Source: an uncultured Eubacteriales bacterium (GTDB taxonomy: Bacteria; Bacillota; Clostridia; UBA1381). From it: DNA of 5,140 nt. Below the pieces are notes generated by a model. The model worked only from the letters and a program-made list of their open reading frames with translations, was not told where the DNA came from and searched no databases. The DNA lies in assembly GCA_900556575.1 (NCBI GenBank), contig USPO01000140.1:1-5140 (forward strand), read 5' to 3'. The translations under genes were made by a program, and so were the position numbers. This document shows positions 1 to 5,138 of this stretch, piece by piece (position 1 is the first letter of the stretch; every line of letters starts with the position of its first letter).

Positions 1-222
1 AAAATACTTTATATAAGATTTAAAAATTATGATAAATCTATGCTTGATAAACTTTCAGAGGAAATAGTTCCATACAGCGGAGATATTCCTGTAAGACTGT
101 ATTTTGAACAGGAAAAGAAACAGATGGCAGCTCCGAGGAGACTTTATTTTAACGGAACAGCGGGTGCGATAAGAGATTTGCAATACACTTTTGGTGAAGA
201 AAATGTAAAGCTGAAAGGTTAG
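1..222 (+). CDS. dnaE: DNA polymerase III subunit alpha, C-terminal end (partial)
   Basis: This is the 3' end of the gene for the replicative DNA polymerase III alpha subunit (DnaE type), which synthesises DNA at the fork with the beta clamp. The frame is open from base 1, so the gene enters from the left and only 73 residues are visible. The tail has the shape typical of DnaE C-termini: a strand starting KILYIRF, then GDIPVRLYFEQEKK, the AAPRRLYF motif at about residues 43-50 of the visible part, and the closing GEENVKLKG before the TAG stop. The catalytic PHP, palm and finger domains lie outside the window. An ATG at position 40 lies inside this frame and is not the start of a separate gene. 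In Firmicutes dnaE is often close to pfkA and pyk, which fits here. No convincing intrinsic terminator follows the stop. The identification rests on recognising the tail only. Confidence 0.85.
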   Translation, partial: KILYIRFKNYDKSMLDKLSEEIVPYSGDIPVRLYFEQEKKQMAAPRRLYFNGTAGAIRDLQYTFGEENVKLKG

Positions 223-292
223 AGATGTTATATTTTGAATTGCAAATCAAAGAGTTATATATTGGGTACTATTCAATATGAATTGGTGCGAA

Positions 293-308
293 TGTGTAAA
301 AATACACA
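293..308. repeat. Perfect inverted repeat TGTGTA-AAAA-TACACA
   Basis: Arms TGTGTA (293-298) and TACACA (303-308) flank a 4-nt AAAA spacer. There is no downstream T-run, so it is not a normal terminator for dnaE. The symmetry would suit a dimeric DNA-binding protein, but no specific regulator is recognised, and short AT-rich palindromes arise by chance. Confidence 0.35.
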
Positions 309-329
309 AAAAATATATTAAAGACAGCT

Positions 330-381
330 AAAATTTCAACACAGAATTGTTAAAAATTTAGCATTTAACTATTGAAATTTT
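330..381. repeat. 10-bp inverted repeat with a nested 6-bp inverted repeat
   Basis: The outer arms are AAAATTTCAA (330-339) and TTGAAATTTT (372-381), perfect over 10 bp with a 32-nt interior. Inside lies a second inverted repeat, GTTAAA (349-354) and TTTAAC (364-369). The right outer arm covers the -35 hexamer of the mtrB promoter. It could be a pair of operator sites or a weak AT-only hairpin. It lacks the GC-rich stem and the separate T-tract of a real terminator. Confidence 0.35.
347..364. promoter_or_regulatory. Candidate Rex (redox repressor) operator
   Basis: The left half-site TTGTTAA (347-353) equals the clostridial Rex half-site. After a 4-nt spacer the right half reads TTAGCAT, matching TTAACAA at 5 of 7 positions. 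Rex senses NADH/NAD+ and controls fermentation and, in some Firmicutes, central carbon genes, so a site ahead of a pfkA-pyk cluster is plausible. It ends 7 nt before the -35 hexamer at 372. Because the region is AT-rich, a chance match is quite possible. Confidence 0.25.
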
Positions 382-400
382 TGAGAAAATGTATTAAAAT
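372..400 (+). promoter_or_regulatory. Sigma-A-type promoter for mtrB (and perhaps pfkA-pyk)
   Basis: The -35 hexamer TTGAAA (372-377) is separated by exactly 17 bp from the -10 hexamer TAAAAT (395-400). The expected start of transcription is about 407, giving a leader of roughly 130 nt before the mtrB ATG. This is the best promoter match in the intergenic region. The -35 box coincides with the right arm of a 10-bp inverted repeat, so a protein bound there could block or modulate it. Confidence 0.55.
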
Positions 401-508
401 ATTATTAAGTAGGAATATTGAGGGGAAAGTGTATTTTTCTTGTCTTTGAATTAAATGATACATTAAATATTTGTAAGACTGAATATTTGCACACAGCCTT
501 GATAATTG

Positions 509-533
509 GGTGAGTTCAGCTCACCGGAGGAGG
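509..533 (+). promoter_or_regulatory. Hairpin abutting the mtrB Shine-Dalgarno
   Basis: GGTGAG (509-514) pairs with CTCACC (520-525) around a small TTCAG loop; an extra G-U pair is possible. The hairpin ends exactly where the very strong Shine-Dalgarno GGAGGAGG (526-533) begins, 5 nt before the ATG at 539. The ribosome binding site decides the start: the in-frame TTG at 506 would put this hairpin and the Shine-Dalgarno inside the coding region, so it is unlikely. The hairpin may tune translation or protect the mRNA 5' region. Confidence 0.5.
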
Positions 534-538
534 CAATT

Positions 539-781
539 ATGTCCGAAGATTATACAGAAAGCTGCAACGGCAGTTATGTAATAATAAAAGCACTGGAGAA
601 CGGTGTAAATATCATAGGACTCACAAGAGGACGTGATACTCGCTTTCATCATACAGAAAAGCTTGATGCGGGAGAAGTTTATATTGCACAGTTCACAGAA
701 ATAACATCAGCAATAAAAATTAAGGGAAAGGCGGAGATTACTTCAGCATTCGGAAAGACAATGTCCGGAATTGAGGAATAA
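539..781 (+). CDS. mtrB: TRAP, trp RNA-binding attenuation protein (MtrB)
   Basis: The 80-residue product matches the TRAP family along nearly its whole length (75 residues in Bacillus subtilis). TRAP forms an 11-subunit ring which, when loaded with tryptophan, wraps RNA carrying repeated GAG/UAG triplets to terminate transcription or block translation of tryptophan genes. Shared blocks are VIIKALENGVN, IIGLTRGRDTRFHH (25-38), EKLDAGEV (40-47) and IAQFTEITSAIKIKG (49-63). By alignment with the Bacillus protein, the RNA-contact lysines 37 and 56 are K41 and K60, and Arg58 is the conservative K62. E40, D43 and F36 are also kept. Tryptophan-pocket positions T29, T34, Q51, T53 and S57 are kept, but the Bacillus His51 position is I55. 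The C-terminus differs from Bacillus. The start at 539 is set by GGAGGAGG 5 nt upstream. In Bacillus mtrB follows folE (mtrA); here it precedes pfkA by 60 nt. RNA-binding competence is inferred, and its RNA targets are not in the window. Confidence 0.9.
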   Translation: MSEDYTESCNGSYVIIKALENGVNIIGLTRGRDTRFHHTEKLDAGEVYIAQFTEITSAIKIKGKAEITSAFGKTMSGIEE

Positions 782-799
782 TCCGCATATTTCTATAAA
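771..799 (+). promoter_or_regulatory. Candidate secondary promoter for pfkA
   Basis: TTGAGG (771-776), overlapping the last codons of mtrB, and TATAAA (794-799) are 17 bp apart. The -10 matches the consensus at 5 of 6 positions and the -35 at 4 of 6. Transcription would start near 806, giving a leader of about 36 nt for pfkA. This would let pfkA-pyk be expressed independently of mtrB. Part of the site is constrained by coding sequence, so a chance match is possible. Confidence 0.35.
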
Positions 800-841
800 T
801 AAACAACGTTTTATGGTTGTGTACTTGGGAGGAAAAGTAAC

Positions 842-1816
842 ATGGAAAGAAATATCAGAACAATTGGCGTGCTTACAAGCGGCGGTGATGCACCGGGTAT
901 GAATGCTGCTATTCGTGCGGTTGTAAGAGTAGGAACATATCATGGCATTAAGGTTATGGGAGTAAGAAGAGGCTATGTTGGCCTTATTAACGGTGAAATG
1001 GAAGAAATGACAGCCCGTTCTGTAAGTGAAACACTTCAGAGAGGCGGTACTATTTTGCAGACTGCAAGATGTCTTGAGTTTAAGGAAAAGTCAGGTGTAT
1101 ATAAGGCAGTAAATATTGCAAGAGTATTTGGGCTTGACGGTCTTGTTGTAATAGGCGGTGACGGTTCATTCAGAGGTGCAAGAGACCTTTGTGAGGCAGG
1201 CTTGCCTACAATTGCTATGCCGGGTACAATTGATAATGATATAAGCTGTTCAGAGTATACAGTAGGATATGACACATGTCTTAACACTGTTAAGGATGCT
1301 GTCGATAAGATTAGAGATACGGCTCAGTCACATGAAAGATGTTCGATTATTGAGGTAATGGGAAGAGCAGCCGGATATATTGCATTAGAGGCTGGTATTG
1401 CTTGTGGTGCTGAGGTTGTACTTGTACCTGAAAAGCCTTGGGATTTTGACCAGGATGTACTTCGTCCTATATTAGAGTCAAAGCAGAGAGGAAAGAAGCA
1501 CTCAATCGTAATTGTTGCCGAAGGTATCGGCGGAGTTATTGAAATGGCAAAGGAAATTGAGGAAAAGACCGGTATTGAATCAAGAGCAACAATCCTTGGT
1601 CATGTACAAAGAGGCGGAAGCCCGACAGTAAGAGACAGAGTTATTGCATCACAAATGGGAGGCAGAGCTGTTGAACTTCTCCTTGAAGGAAAGCAGAACA
1701 GAATTGTATGTATGCAGAATTCACATATCGTTGATGTAGATATTGAAGAAGGTTTAAAGATGGAAAAGACGCTTCCGGAAGATCTTTGGGAGCTTTCAAA
1801 AAAGCTTGTAGTTTGA
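842..1816 (+). CDS. pfkA: ATP-dependent 6-phosphofructokinase
   Basis: Phosphorylates fructose 6-phosphate with ATP to fructose 1,6-bisphosphate, the committed step of glycolysis, in the cytoplasm (family PF00365, EC 2.7.1.11). The 324-residue length is normal for the homotetrameric bacterial PfkA. Visible motifs in order: the nucleotide-binding LTSGGDAPGMNAAIR (11-25), IGGDGSFRGA (104-113), PGTIDND (127-133) with the catalytic base D131, SHER with R166 and MGR (173-175) for the sugar phosphate, AEG (226-228), and LGHVQRGGSP (252-261) with H254 and R257. Glycines G108 and G128, equivalent to E. coli G104 and G124, mark an ATP enzyme; pyrophosphate-dependent types carry Asp and Lys there. Allosteric-site arginines R25, R29 and R158 and the basic RGKKH stretch (216-220) are present, so ADP/PEP control is plausible. 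The start is supported by GGGAGG at 827-832. It is followed by pyk after 41 nt without a terminator. Confidence 0.96.
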   Translation: MERNIRTIGVLTSGGDAPGMNAAIRAVVRVGTYHGIKVMGVRRGYVGLINGEMEEMTARSVSETLQRGGTILQTARCLEFKEKSGVYKAVNIARVFGLDGLVVIGGDGSFRGARDLCEAGLPTIAMPGTIDNDISCSEYTVGYDTCLNTVKDAVDKIRDTAQSHERCSIIEVMGRAAGYIALEAGIACGAEVVLVPEKPWDFDQDVLRPILESKQRGKKHSIVIVAEGIGGVIEMAKEIEEKTGIESRATILGHVQRGGSPTVRDRVIASQMGGRAVELLLEGKQNRIVCMQNSHIVDVDIEEGLKMEKTLPEDLWELSKKLVV

Positions 1817-1857
1817 TAAGTACACCGCAGTAAAACGGAAGAATTAAGGAGAGTAGT

Positions 1858-3618
1858 ATGCGTAAAACGAAAATAATCTGTACAATAGGTCCGTCTACCG
1901 ACAACGAGGAAATGTTAAAGCAGCTTATGCTTGGCGGAATGGATGTTGCGAGAATTAATTTTTCGCACGGAACTCACGAGGCGGCAGCGGAAACTGTGGC
2001 AAGGATAAAGAAGGTAAGAGAAGAATTAAACCTTCCGATAGCTATATTACTTGATACAAAGGGTCCGGAAATAAGAATTAAAGAATTTAAGGACGGTAAG
2101 GTAACATTAAAGAAGGGACAAAGATTTACACTTTGCACAAATGATGTAGAGGGTGATGAAACAAAGGTTTCAATAACATATAAGGATCTCCCTAAGGATG
2201 TGTCAACCGGTTCAAAAATTCTTATTGATGATGGTCTTATTGAACTAAAGGTTATTTCGGTAGACAGTAAAAAGATAGTCTGTGAAGTTCAGAACGGCGG
2301 AGACATTTCGAACCGTAAGGGTGTAAATGTGCCGAACGTATCACTGTCAATGCCGTATATGAGCGAAAAAGACAGACAGGATATTCTTTTCGGAATTGAG
2401 CAGGATTTCGACTTTATAGCAGCGTCATTTTGCAGAAGTGCAGCTGATGTTCTTCAAGTAAAGCAGCTTTTGGAAAAAAATAATGCGGCACACATCGGAA
2501 TTATCGCAAAGATAGAAAATGCCGAAGGTGTGGAAAATATAGATGAAATCATTGAAGCAGCTTATGGTATAATGGTAGCAAGAGGTGACATGGGTGTTGA
2601 GATTGACATGGAGGATCTCCCTGTTATTCAGAAGCAGCTCATAAAAAAGACGTATAGAGCAGGAAAGGTTGTTATAACGGCAACTCAAATGCTTGATTCA
2701 ATGATTAGAAATCCAAGACCGACAAGAGCGGAAACAACAGATGTTGCAAATGCTATTTATGATGGAACAAGTGCCATCATGCTTTCGGGTGAAACAGCAA
2801 TGGGAAGCTATCCTATTGAGGCTGTTAAGACTATGGCTCAGATTGCAGAGCGTACAGAAAAGGATATTGACTATGTTCAGCGTCTTGAAAGATGGAGATT
2901 TGAAACAAGAATGGATGTTTCTAATGCTATTTCTCACGCTACCTGTACAACAGCACATGACCTTGGTGCAGCAGCAATTATTGCATTGACTTATTCAGGC
3001 GGAACGGCAAGACAGATTTCAAGATTTAGACCGGTTTGCCCGATTATTGCACCGACATTGTCGGCAAGCGCAAGAAGACGCTTGAATCTTTCATGGGGTG
3101 TATATCCGATTATGAGTGAGGTAAGAGGTAATACCGATGAACTGTTTGACCATGCGGTTGAATGTGCTCAGGCTACCGGAATTGTAAAGGACGGTGACCT
3201 TGTTGTTATCACAGGCGGAGCGCCTATAGGAGTTGCCGGAACGACCAATATAATGAAGGTTCATCTTGTGGGACATATTCTTGTAAGCGGAAAGGGTATT
3301 TCAACGCATAATGCAACCGCAAATGTATGTATAGCAAAGAGTGCTGCGGAACTTTCAAAGAAGTTTAAGTCCGGAGATATTGTGGTAACAGATAATGTAA
3401 CGGCAGATATGATTCCAACTTTGAAAAATGCATCGGGAATTATAACAGAGGAGCCGGGTGAAGCAAGAAATGCAAGAATTCTTGCAATGGCACTGGATAT
3501 ACCTGTTATTATAAATGCATGCGGAGCAGTTGGCATATTAAGAAGCGGAACAACTATTACTATGGATGCAAAGCATGGTTTGGTATATTCAGGTTCAGAA
3601 AATTTATCGGATGAATAA
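1858..3618 (+). CDS. pyk: Pyruvate kinase with C-terminal PEP-utiliser-type domain
   Basis: Transfers the phosphate of phosphoenolpyruvate to ADP, giving pyruvate and ATP at the end of glycolysis (EC 2.7.1.40), in the cytoplasm. The 586-residue product has the long Bacillus-type architecture. The TIM barrel with inserted B domain occupies about 1-340: R32, N34 and S36 in ARINFSHG, D66 and T67 in LLDTKGPEIR, the signature IIAKIENAEGVEN (215-227) with catalytic K218 and metal ligand E220, and the other metal ligand D244 in ARGDMGVE. Also present are TATQMLDSM (274-282) and LSGETAMGSYP (309-319). The alpha/beta C domain runs to about 472. The extra domain (about 475-580) resembles the phosphohistidine domain of PEP-utilising enzymes, but the usual TSHAA core reads ARNAR (536-540), so Asn538 stands where His would be. 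The start follows AGGAG at 1847-1851. The gene is co-transcribed with pfkA, and a terminator follows the stop. Confidence 0.96.
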   Translation: MRKTKIICTIGPSTDNEEMLKQLMLGGMDVARINFSHGTHEAAAETVARIKKVREELNLPIAILLDTKGPEIRIKEFKDGKVTLKKGQRFTLCTNDVEGDETKVSITYKDLPKDVSTGSKILIDDGLIELKVISVDSKKIVCEVQNGGDISNRKGVNVPNVSLSMPYMSEKDRQDILFGIEQDFDFIAASFCRSAADVLQVKQLLEKNNAAHIGIIAKIENAEGVENIDEIIEAAYGIMVARGDMGVEIDMEDLPVIQKQLIKKTYRAGKVVITATQMLDSMIRNPRPTRAETTDVANAIYDGTSAIMLSGETAMGSYPIEAVKTMAQIAERTEKDIDYVQRLERWRFETRMDVSNAISHATCTTAHDLGAAAIIALTYSGGTARQISRFRPVCPIIAPTLSASARRRLNLSWGVYPIMSEVRGNTDELFDHAVECAQATGIVKDGDLVVITGGAPIGVAGTTNIMKVHLVGHILVSGKGISTHNATANVCIAKSAAELSKKFKSGDIVVTDNVTADMIPTLKNASGIITEEPGEARNARILAMALDIPVIINACGAVGILRSGTTITMDAKHGLVYSGSENLSDE

Positions 3619-3629
3619 ATAATATATAA

Positions 3630-3674
3630 GGGGCATGGCAAGGGAGCGATTTCTTGCTGTTGCCCCGATTTTTT
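3630..3674 (+). terminator. Intrinsic terminator of the pfkA-pyk unit
   Basis: The lower stem GGGGCA (3630-3635) pairs with TGCCCC (3661-3666). After a small internal loop, GGCAAG (3637-3642) pairs with CTTGCT (3653-3658, one G-U pair), leaving a 10-nt loop. GA and six Ts (3669-3674) follow. It begins 12 nt after the pyk stop and is a textbook Rho-independent terminator. Confidence 0.9.
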
Positions 3675-3698
3675 AAATTATAACTGGAGTGTTTAGCT

Positions 3699-4118
3699 AT
3701 GGAAACAGAAACAAGATTAACAGTAAGGTATGCCGAAACGGATATGATGGGTATCGTGCATCATTCAAGATATTATCCGTGGTTTGAAGTGGCAAGAACA
3801 GAATTTATAAAGAAAAGCGGAATGAGTTATTCTGAAATGGAAAAAATGGGAGTACTGCTCCCGCTGACTGAAACGGGCTGCAAATACATTTACGGTTTAA
3901 CATATGAAGATGAGGTTCTTATTAAGTGCAGATTGTCAAAACTCAGTGTTGCAAGATGTCGTTTTGATTATGATGTATATAAATTACCGGAAATGAAACT
4001 TATGTCGACTGGACATACCTGCCACGGATTTGTAAATAAGGAATTTAAACCGATTAACCTTAAAAAATCATATCCTGAATTATGGTCAACTCTAACGGAA
4101 ATGACGGAAACAAAATAA
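3699..4118 (+). CDS. Acyl-CoA thioesterase, YbgC/FadM (4HBT) hotdog family
   Basis: A 139-residue single hotdog-fold protein, the usual length for this family, which hydrolyses acyl-CoA or acyl-ACP thioesters in the cytoplasm. The N-terminus shows the family signature: VRYAETDMMGIVHHSRYYPWFEVAR (spanning residues 9-33), with D15 at the catalytic Asp position, G18, H22, and the YxxWFExxR helix start (residues 25-33). The second half keeps the strand pattern LTYEDEVLIKCRL and a TGHTCHGFVN strand near 107-116. There is no signal peptide or membrane segment. The start has GGAG at 3686-3689, 9 nt upstream. The gene begins only 24 nt after the pyk terminator and I see no good promoter in between, so it may depend on read-through or on a promoter within the pyk 3' end. 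The dehydrogenase gene follows after 17 nt, clearly in the same unit. The substrate is unknown; fluoroacetyl-CoA-type or aromatic substrates cannot be argued from the sequence. Confidence 0.87.
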   Translation: METETRLTVRYAETDMMGIVHHSRYYPWFEVARTEFIKKSGMSYSEMEKMGVLLPLTETGCKYIYGLTYEDEVLIKCRLSKLSVARCRFDYDVYKLPEMKLMSTGHTCHGFVNKEFKPINLKKSYPELWSTLTEMTETK

Positions 4119-4135
4119 TTGAAAGGCGGAACAGT

Positions 4136-5095
4136 ATGAATATAGTATTTCTTGATACGGTTACAATGGGCGGAGACATCAGCTCAAGAAAAATTAAGTC
4201 AATGTATGAAGATTTCGGAATGGTTACGCTTTATGAAAATACGGCTCAGGATAAGGTATCTGATAGGATAGTTGATGCGGATATTGTTGTAATGAATAAA
4301 TGTGCGCTTAGAGCAGAGGCTTTGAAGTCGGCAAAGAATTTAAAGCTTATATGCGTATGTGCGACAGGCTATGATAATGTTGATTTGGATTATTGCCGTA
4401 ATAACGGAATTGCTGTATGCAATGTCAGAAATTACAGTACAGATTCAGTTGCACAGGTCACGGTTGCAATGGCATTATCACTTGTCTGCGGTCTGCGCTC
4501 ATATACGAGATATGTAAACAGCGGAAGCTATGCCGCAAGCGGCAGTCCAAATTATCTTTTGCCGGTATATCATGAAATTAGTTCCATGAAATGGGGAATA
4601 GTAGGCATGGGCTCAATAGGAAGAAAAATAGCTGAAATAGCAAAGATACTTGGCGCAGAAGTAGTTACATATACGAGAAGTGATAGCTATGGTTATAAAT
4701 CAATTGATATTGACAGTCTGTGCAGTGAATGTGATATAATTTCACTTCATGTACCGCTTAGCGCTGAAACAAGAAACTTGATTAATGCAGACAGACTTAA
4801 GCTTATGAAGGACAGTGCAATTCTTATAAATGTTGCGCGTGGTGCAGTAGTTGATGAAGAGGCTGTTGCAGATGCAGTTATAAGCGGAAGTATCGGCGGA
4901 ATTGGCATAGATGTATATAGCAATGAACCGATAGAAAGAAACAGTCCTTATCATAGACTGTACGGCATGGATAATGTGATATTTACACCTCATATGTCAT
5001 GGGGTGCATATGAGGCAAGGATAAGGTGCCTTGAAATTGTGAGAAATAATATCCGATCATTTATAGACGGAGAAAATGAGAATAGAATAGTATAA
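4136..5095 (+). CDS. D-2-hydroxyacid dehydrogenase (glycerate dehydrogenase/hydroxypyruvate reductase type)
   Basis: An NAD(P)-dependent enzyme that interconverts a 2-oxoacid and a D-2-hydroxyacid. At 319 residues it has the normal length for the glycerate dehydrogenase/hydroxypyruvate reductase branch. The catalytic domain contains CATGYDNVDLD (75-85) and NYSTDSVAQ (99-107). The Rossmann domain begins WGIVGMGSIGRKIAE (153-167) with GxGxxG at 157-162. LHVPLSAETRNLIN (204-217) and INVARGAVVDE (231-241) with R235 follow, then E264 in DVYSNEP and H286 in TPHMSWG, completing the Arg-Glu-His triad. After the second Rossmann strand the sequence is YTRSDS (179-184), with no Asp for the adenosine ribose, which hints at NADP(H) use. 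The start at ATG 4136 is chosen because AAGGCGGA lies at 4123-4130; an upstream in-frame GTG at 4082 would overlap the thioesterase gene and lacks such a site. Phosphoglycerate dehydrogenase (SerA) is unlikely, as there is no ACT domain. The exact substrate is not determined. Confidence 0.88.
   Translation: MNIVFLDTVTMGGDISSRKIKSMYEDFGMVTLYENTAQDKVSDRIVDADIVVMNKCALRAEALKSAKNLKLICVCATGYDNVDLDYCRNNGIAVCNVRNYSTDSVAQVTVAMALSLVCGLRSYTRYVNSGSYAASGSPNYLLPVYHEISSMKWGIVGMGSIGRKIAEIAKILGAEVVTYTRSDSYGYKSIDIDSLCSECDIISLHVPLSAETRNLINADRLKLMKDSAILINVARGAVVDEEAVADAVISGSIGGIGIDVYSNEPIERNSPYHRLYGMDNVIFTPHMSWGAYEARIRCLEIVRNNIRSFIDGENENRIV
4710..4740 (+). promoter_or_regulatory. Consensus-like promoter inside the dehydrogenase gene
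   Basis: A perfect TTGACA (4710-4715) precedes a perfect TATAAT (4735-4740), itself preceded by TG one base away (4732-4733, extended -10). The spacer is 19 bp, longer than the 17-bp optimum. The bases also encode dehydrogenase residues around DIDSLCSECDII. If active, it would produce an RNA of about 390 nt ending at the terminal hairpin. It may simply be coincidence in AT-rich coding DNA. Confidence 0.25.
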
Positions 5096-5138
5096 AAAGC
5101 AACAGCAAAACCATTAATTGGGTTTTGCTGTTGCTTTT
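5095..5138 (+). terminator. Strong intrinsic terminator after the dehydrogenase gene (likely bidirectional)
   Basis: A perfect 18-bp stem (5095-5112 with 5121-5138) with an 8-nt loop starts at the last base of the stop codon. The right arm ends in a run of four Ts and the left arm begins with As, so the hairpin can terminate transcription from both strands. The window ends two bases after it, so any further T-tract is not visible. Confidence 0.92.

Larger units (their letters stand above)
223..538. other. Intergenic region / mtrB leader, no supported gene
   Basis: This 316-nt AT-rich stretch separates dnaE from mtrB. I see no gene in it; the only start-to-stop runs are very short. It contains a good promoter (372-400), a second weaker candidate with TTGAAT at 235-240 and TATATT at 258-263 (17-bp spacer), a perfect 6-bp inverted repeat at 293-308, a 10-bp inverted repeat with arms 330-339 and 372-381, a Rex-like palindrome at 347-364, an 8-bp direct repeat AATATTTG at 466-473 and 482-489 (16-nt period), and a GC-rich hairpin at 509-525. 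If transcription starts around 407, the mtrB leader is about 130 nt long. No known riboswitch class was recognised. Confidence 0.7.

Noticed and set aside
225..281. An 18-codon reading frame after dnaE with an AAAGG upstream
   Set aside because: Very short, no recognisable sequence and no other support. It is probably chance.
429..449. GTG-started six-codon frame in the mtrB leader as an attenuation leader peptide
   Set aside because: It has no Trp codons, the AGGGG-to-start spacing is short, and no terminator/antiterminator pair was found around it.
506..538. In-frame TTG start giving an 11-residue N-terminal extension of MtrB
   Set aside because: The extension would translate through the hairpin and the strong Shine-Dalgarno, while the ATG at 539 has GGAGGAGG at ideal distance and gives the family's normal length.
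401..538. TRAP-binding array (autoregulation) in the mtrB leader
   Set aside because: NAG triplets are present but irregularly spaced and too few to form the 9-11 repeat array expected.
801..814. CcpA cre-like site before pfkA around CG at 807-808
   Set aside because: Only a half-site fits; about four consensus positions mismatch.
2565..2573. Extended -10 (TGGTATAAT) inside pyk
   Set aside because: No -35 hexamer at a usable distance, and the bases encode a conserved stretch before ARGDMG.
3261..3641. 126-codon reading frame on the minus strand under the pyk 3' end
   Set aside because: It is the antisense of a well-supported pyk domain, includes the terminator arm, and shows no recognisable protein or ribosome binding site. 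The other minus-strand frames under pfkA, pyk and the dehydrogenase gene are rejected likewise.
3654..3684. TTGCTG-19-TATAAC as a promoter for the thioesterase gene
   Set aside because: The spacer is long, the -35 lies inside the terminator stem, and transcription would begin within the Shine-Dalgarno.
4082..4135. GTG at 4082 as start of the dehydrogenase
   Set aside because: It would overlap the thioesterase gene by 37 nt, has no good ribosome binding site, and adds 18 residues without family resemblance; ATG 4136 fits the family start.
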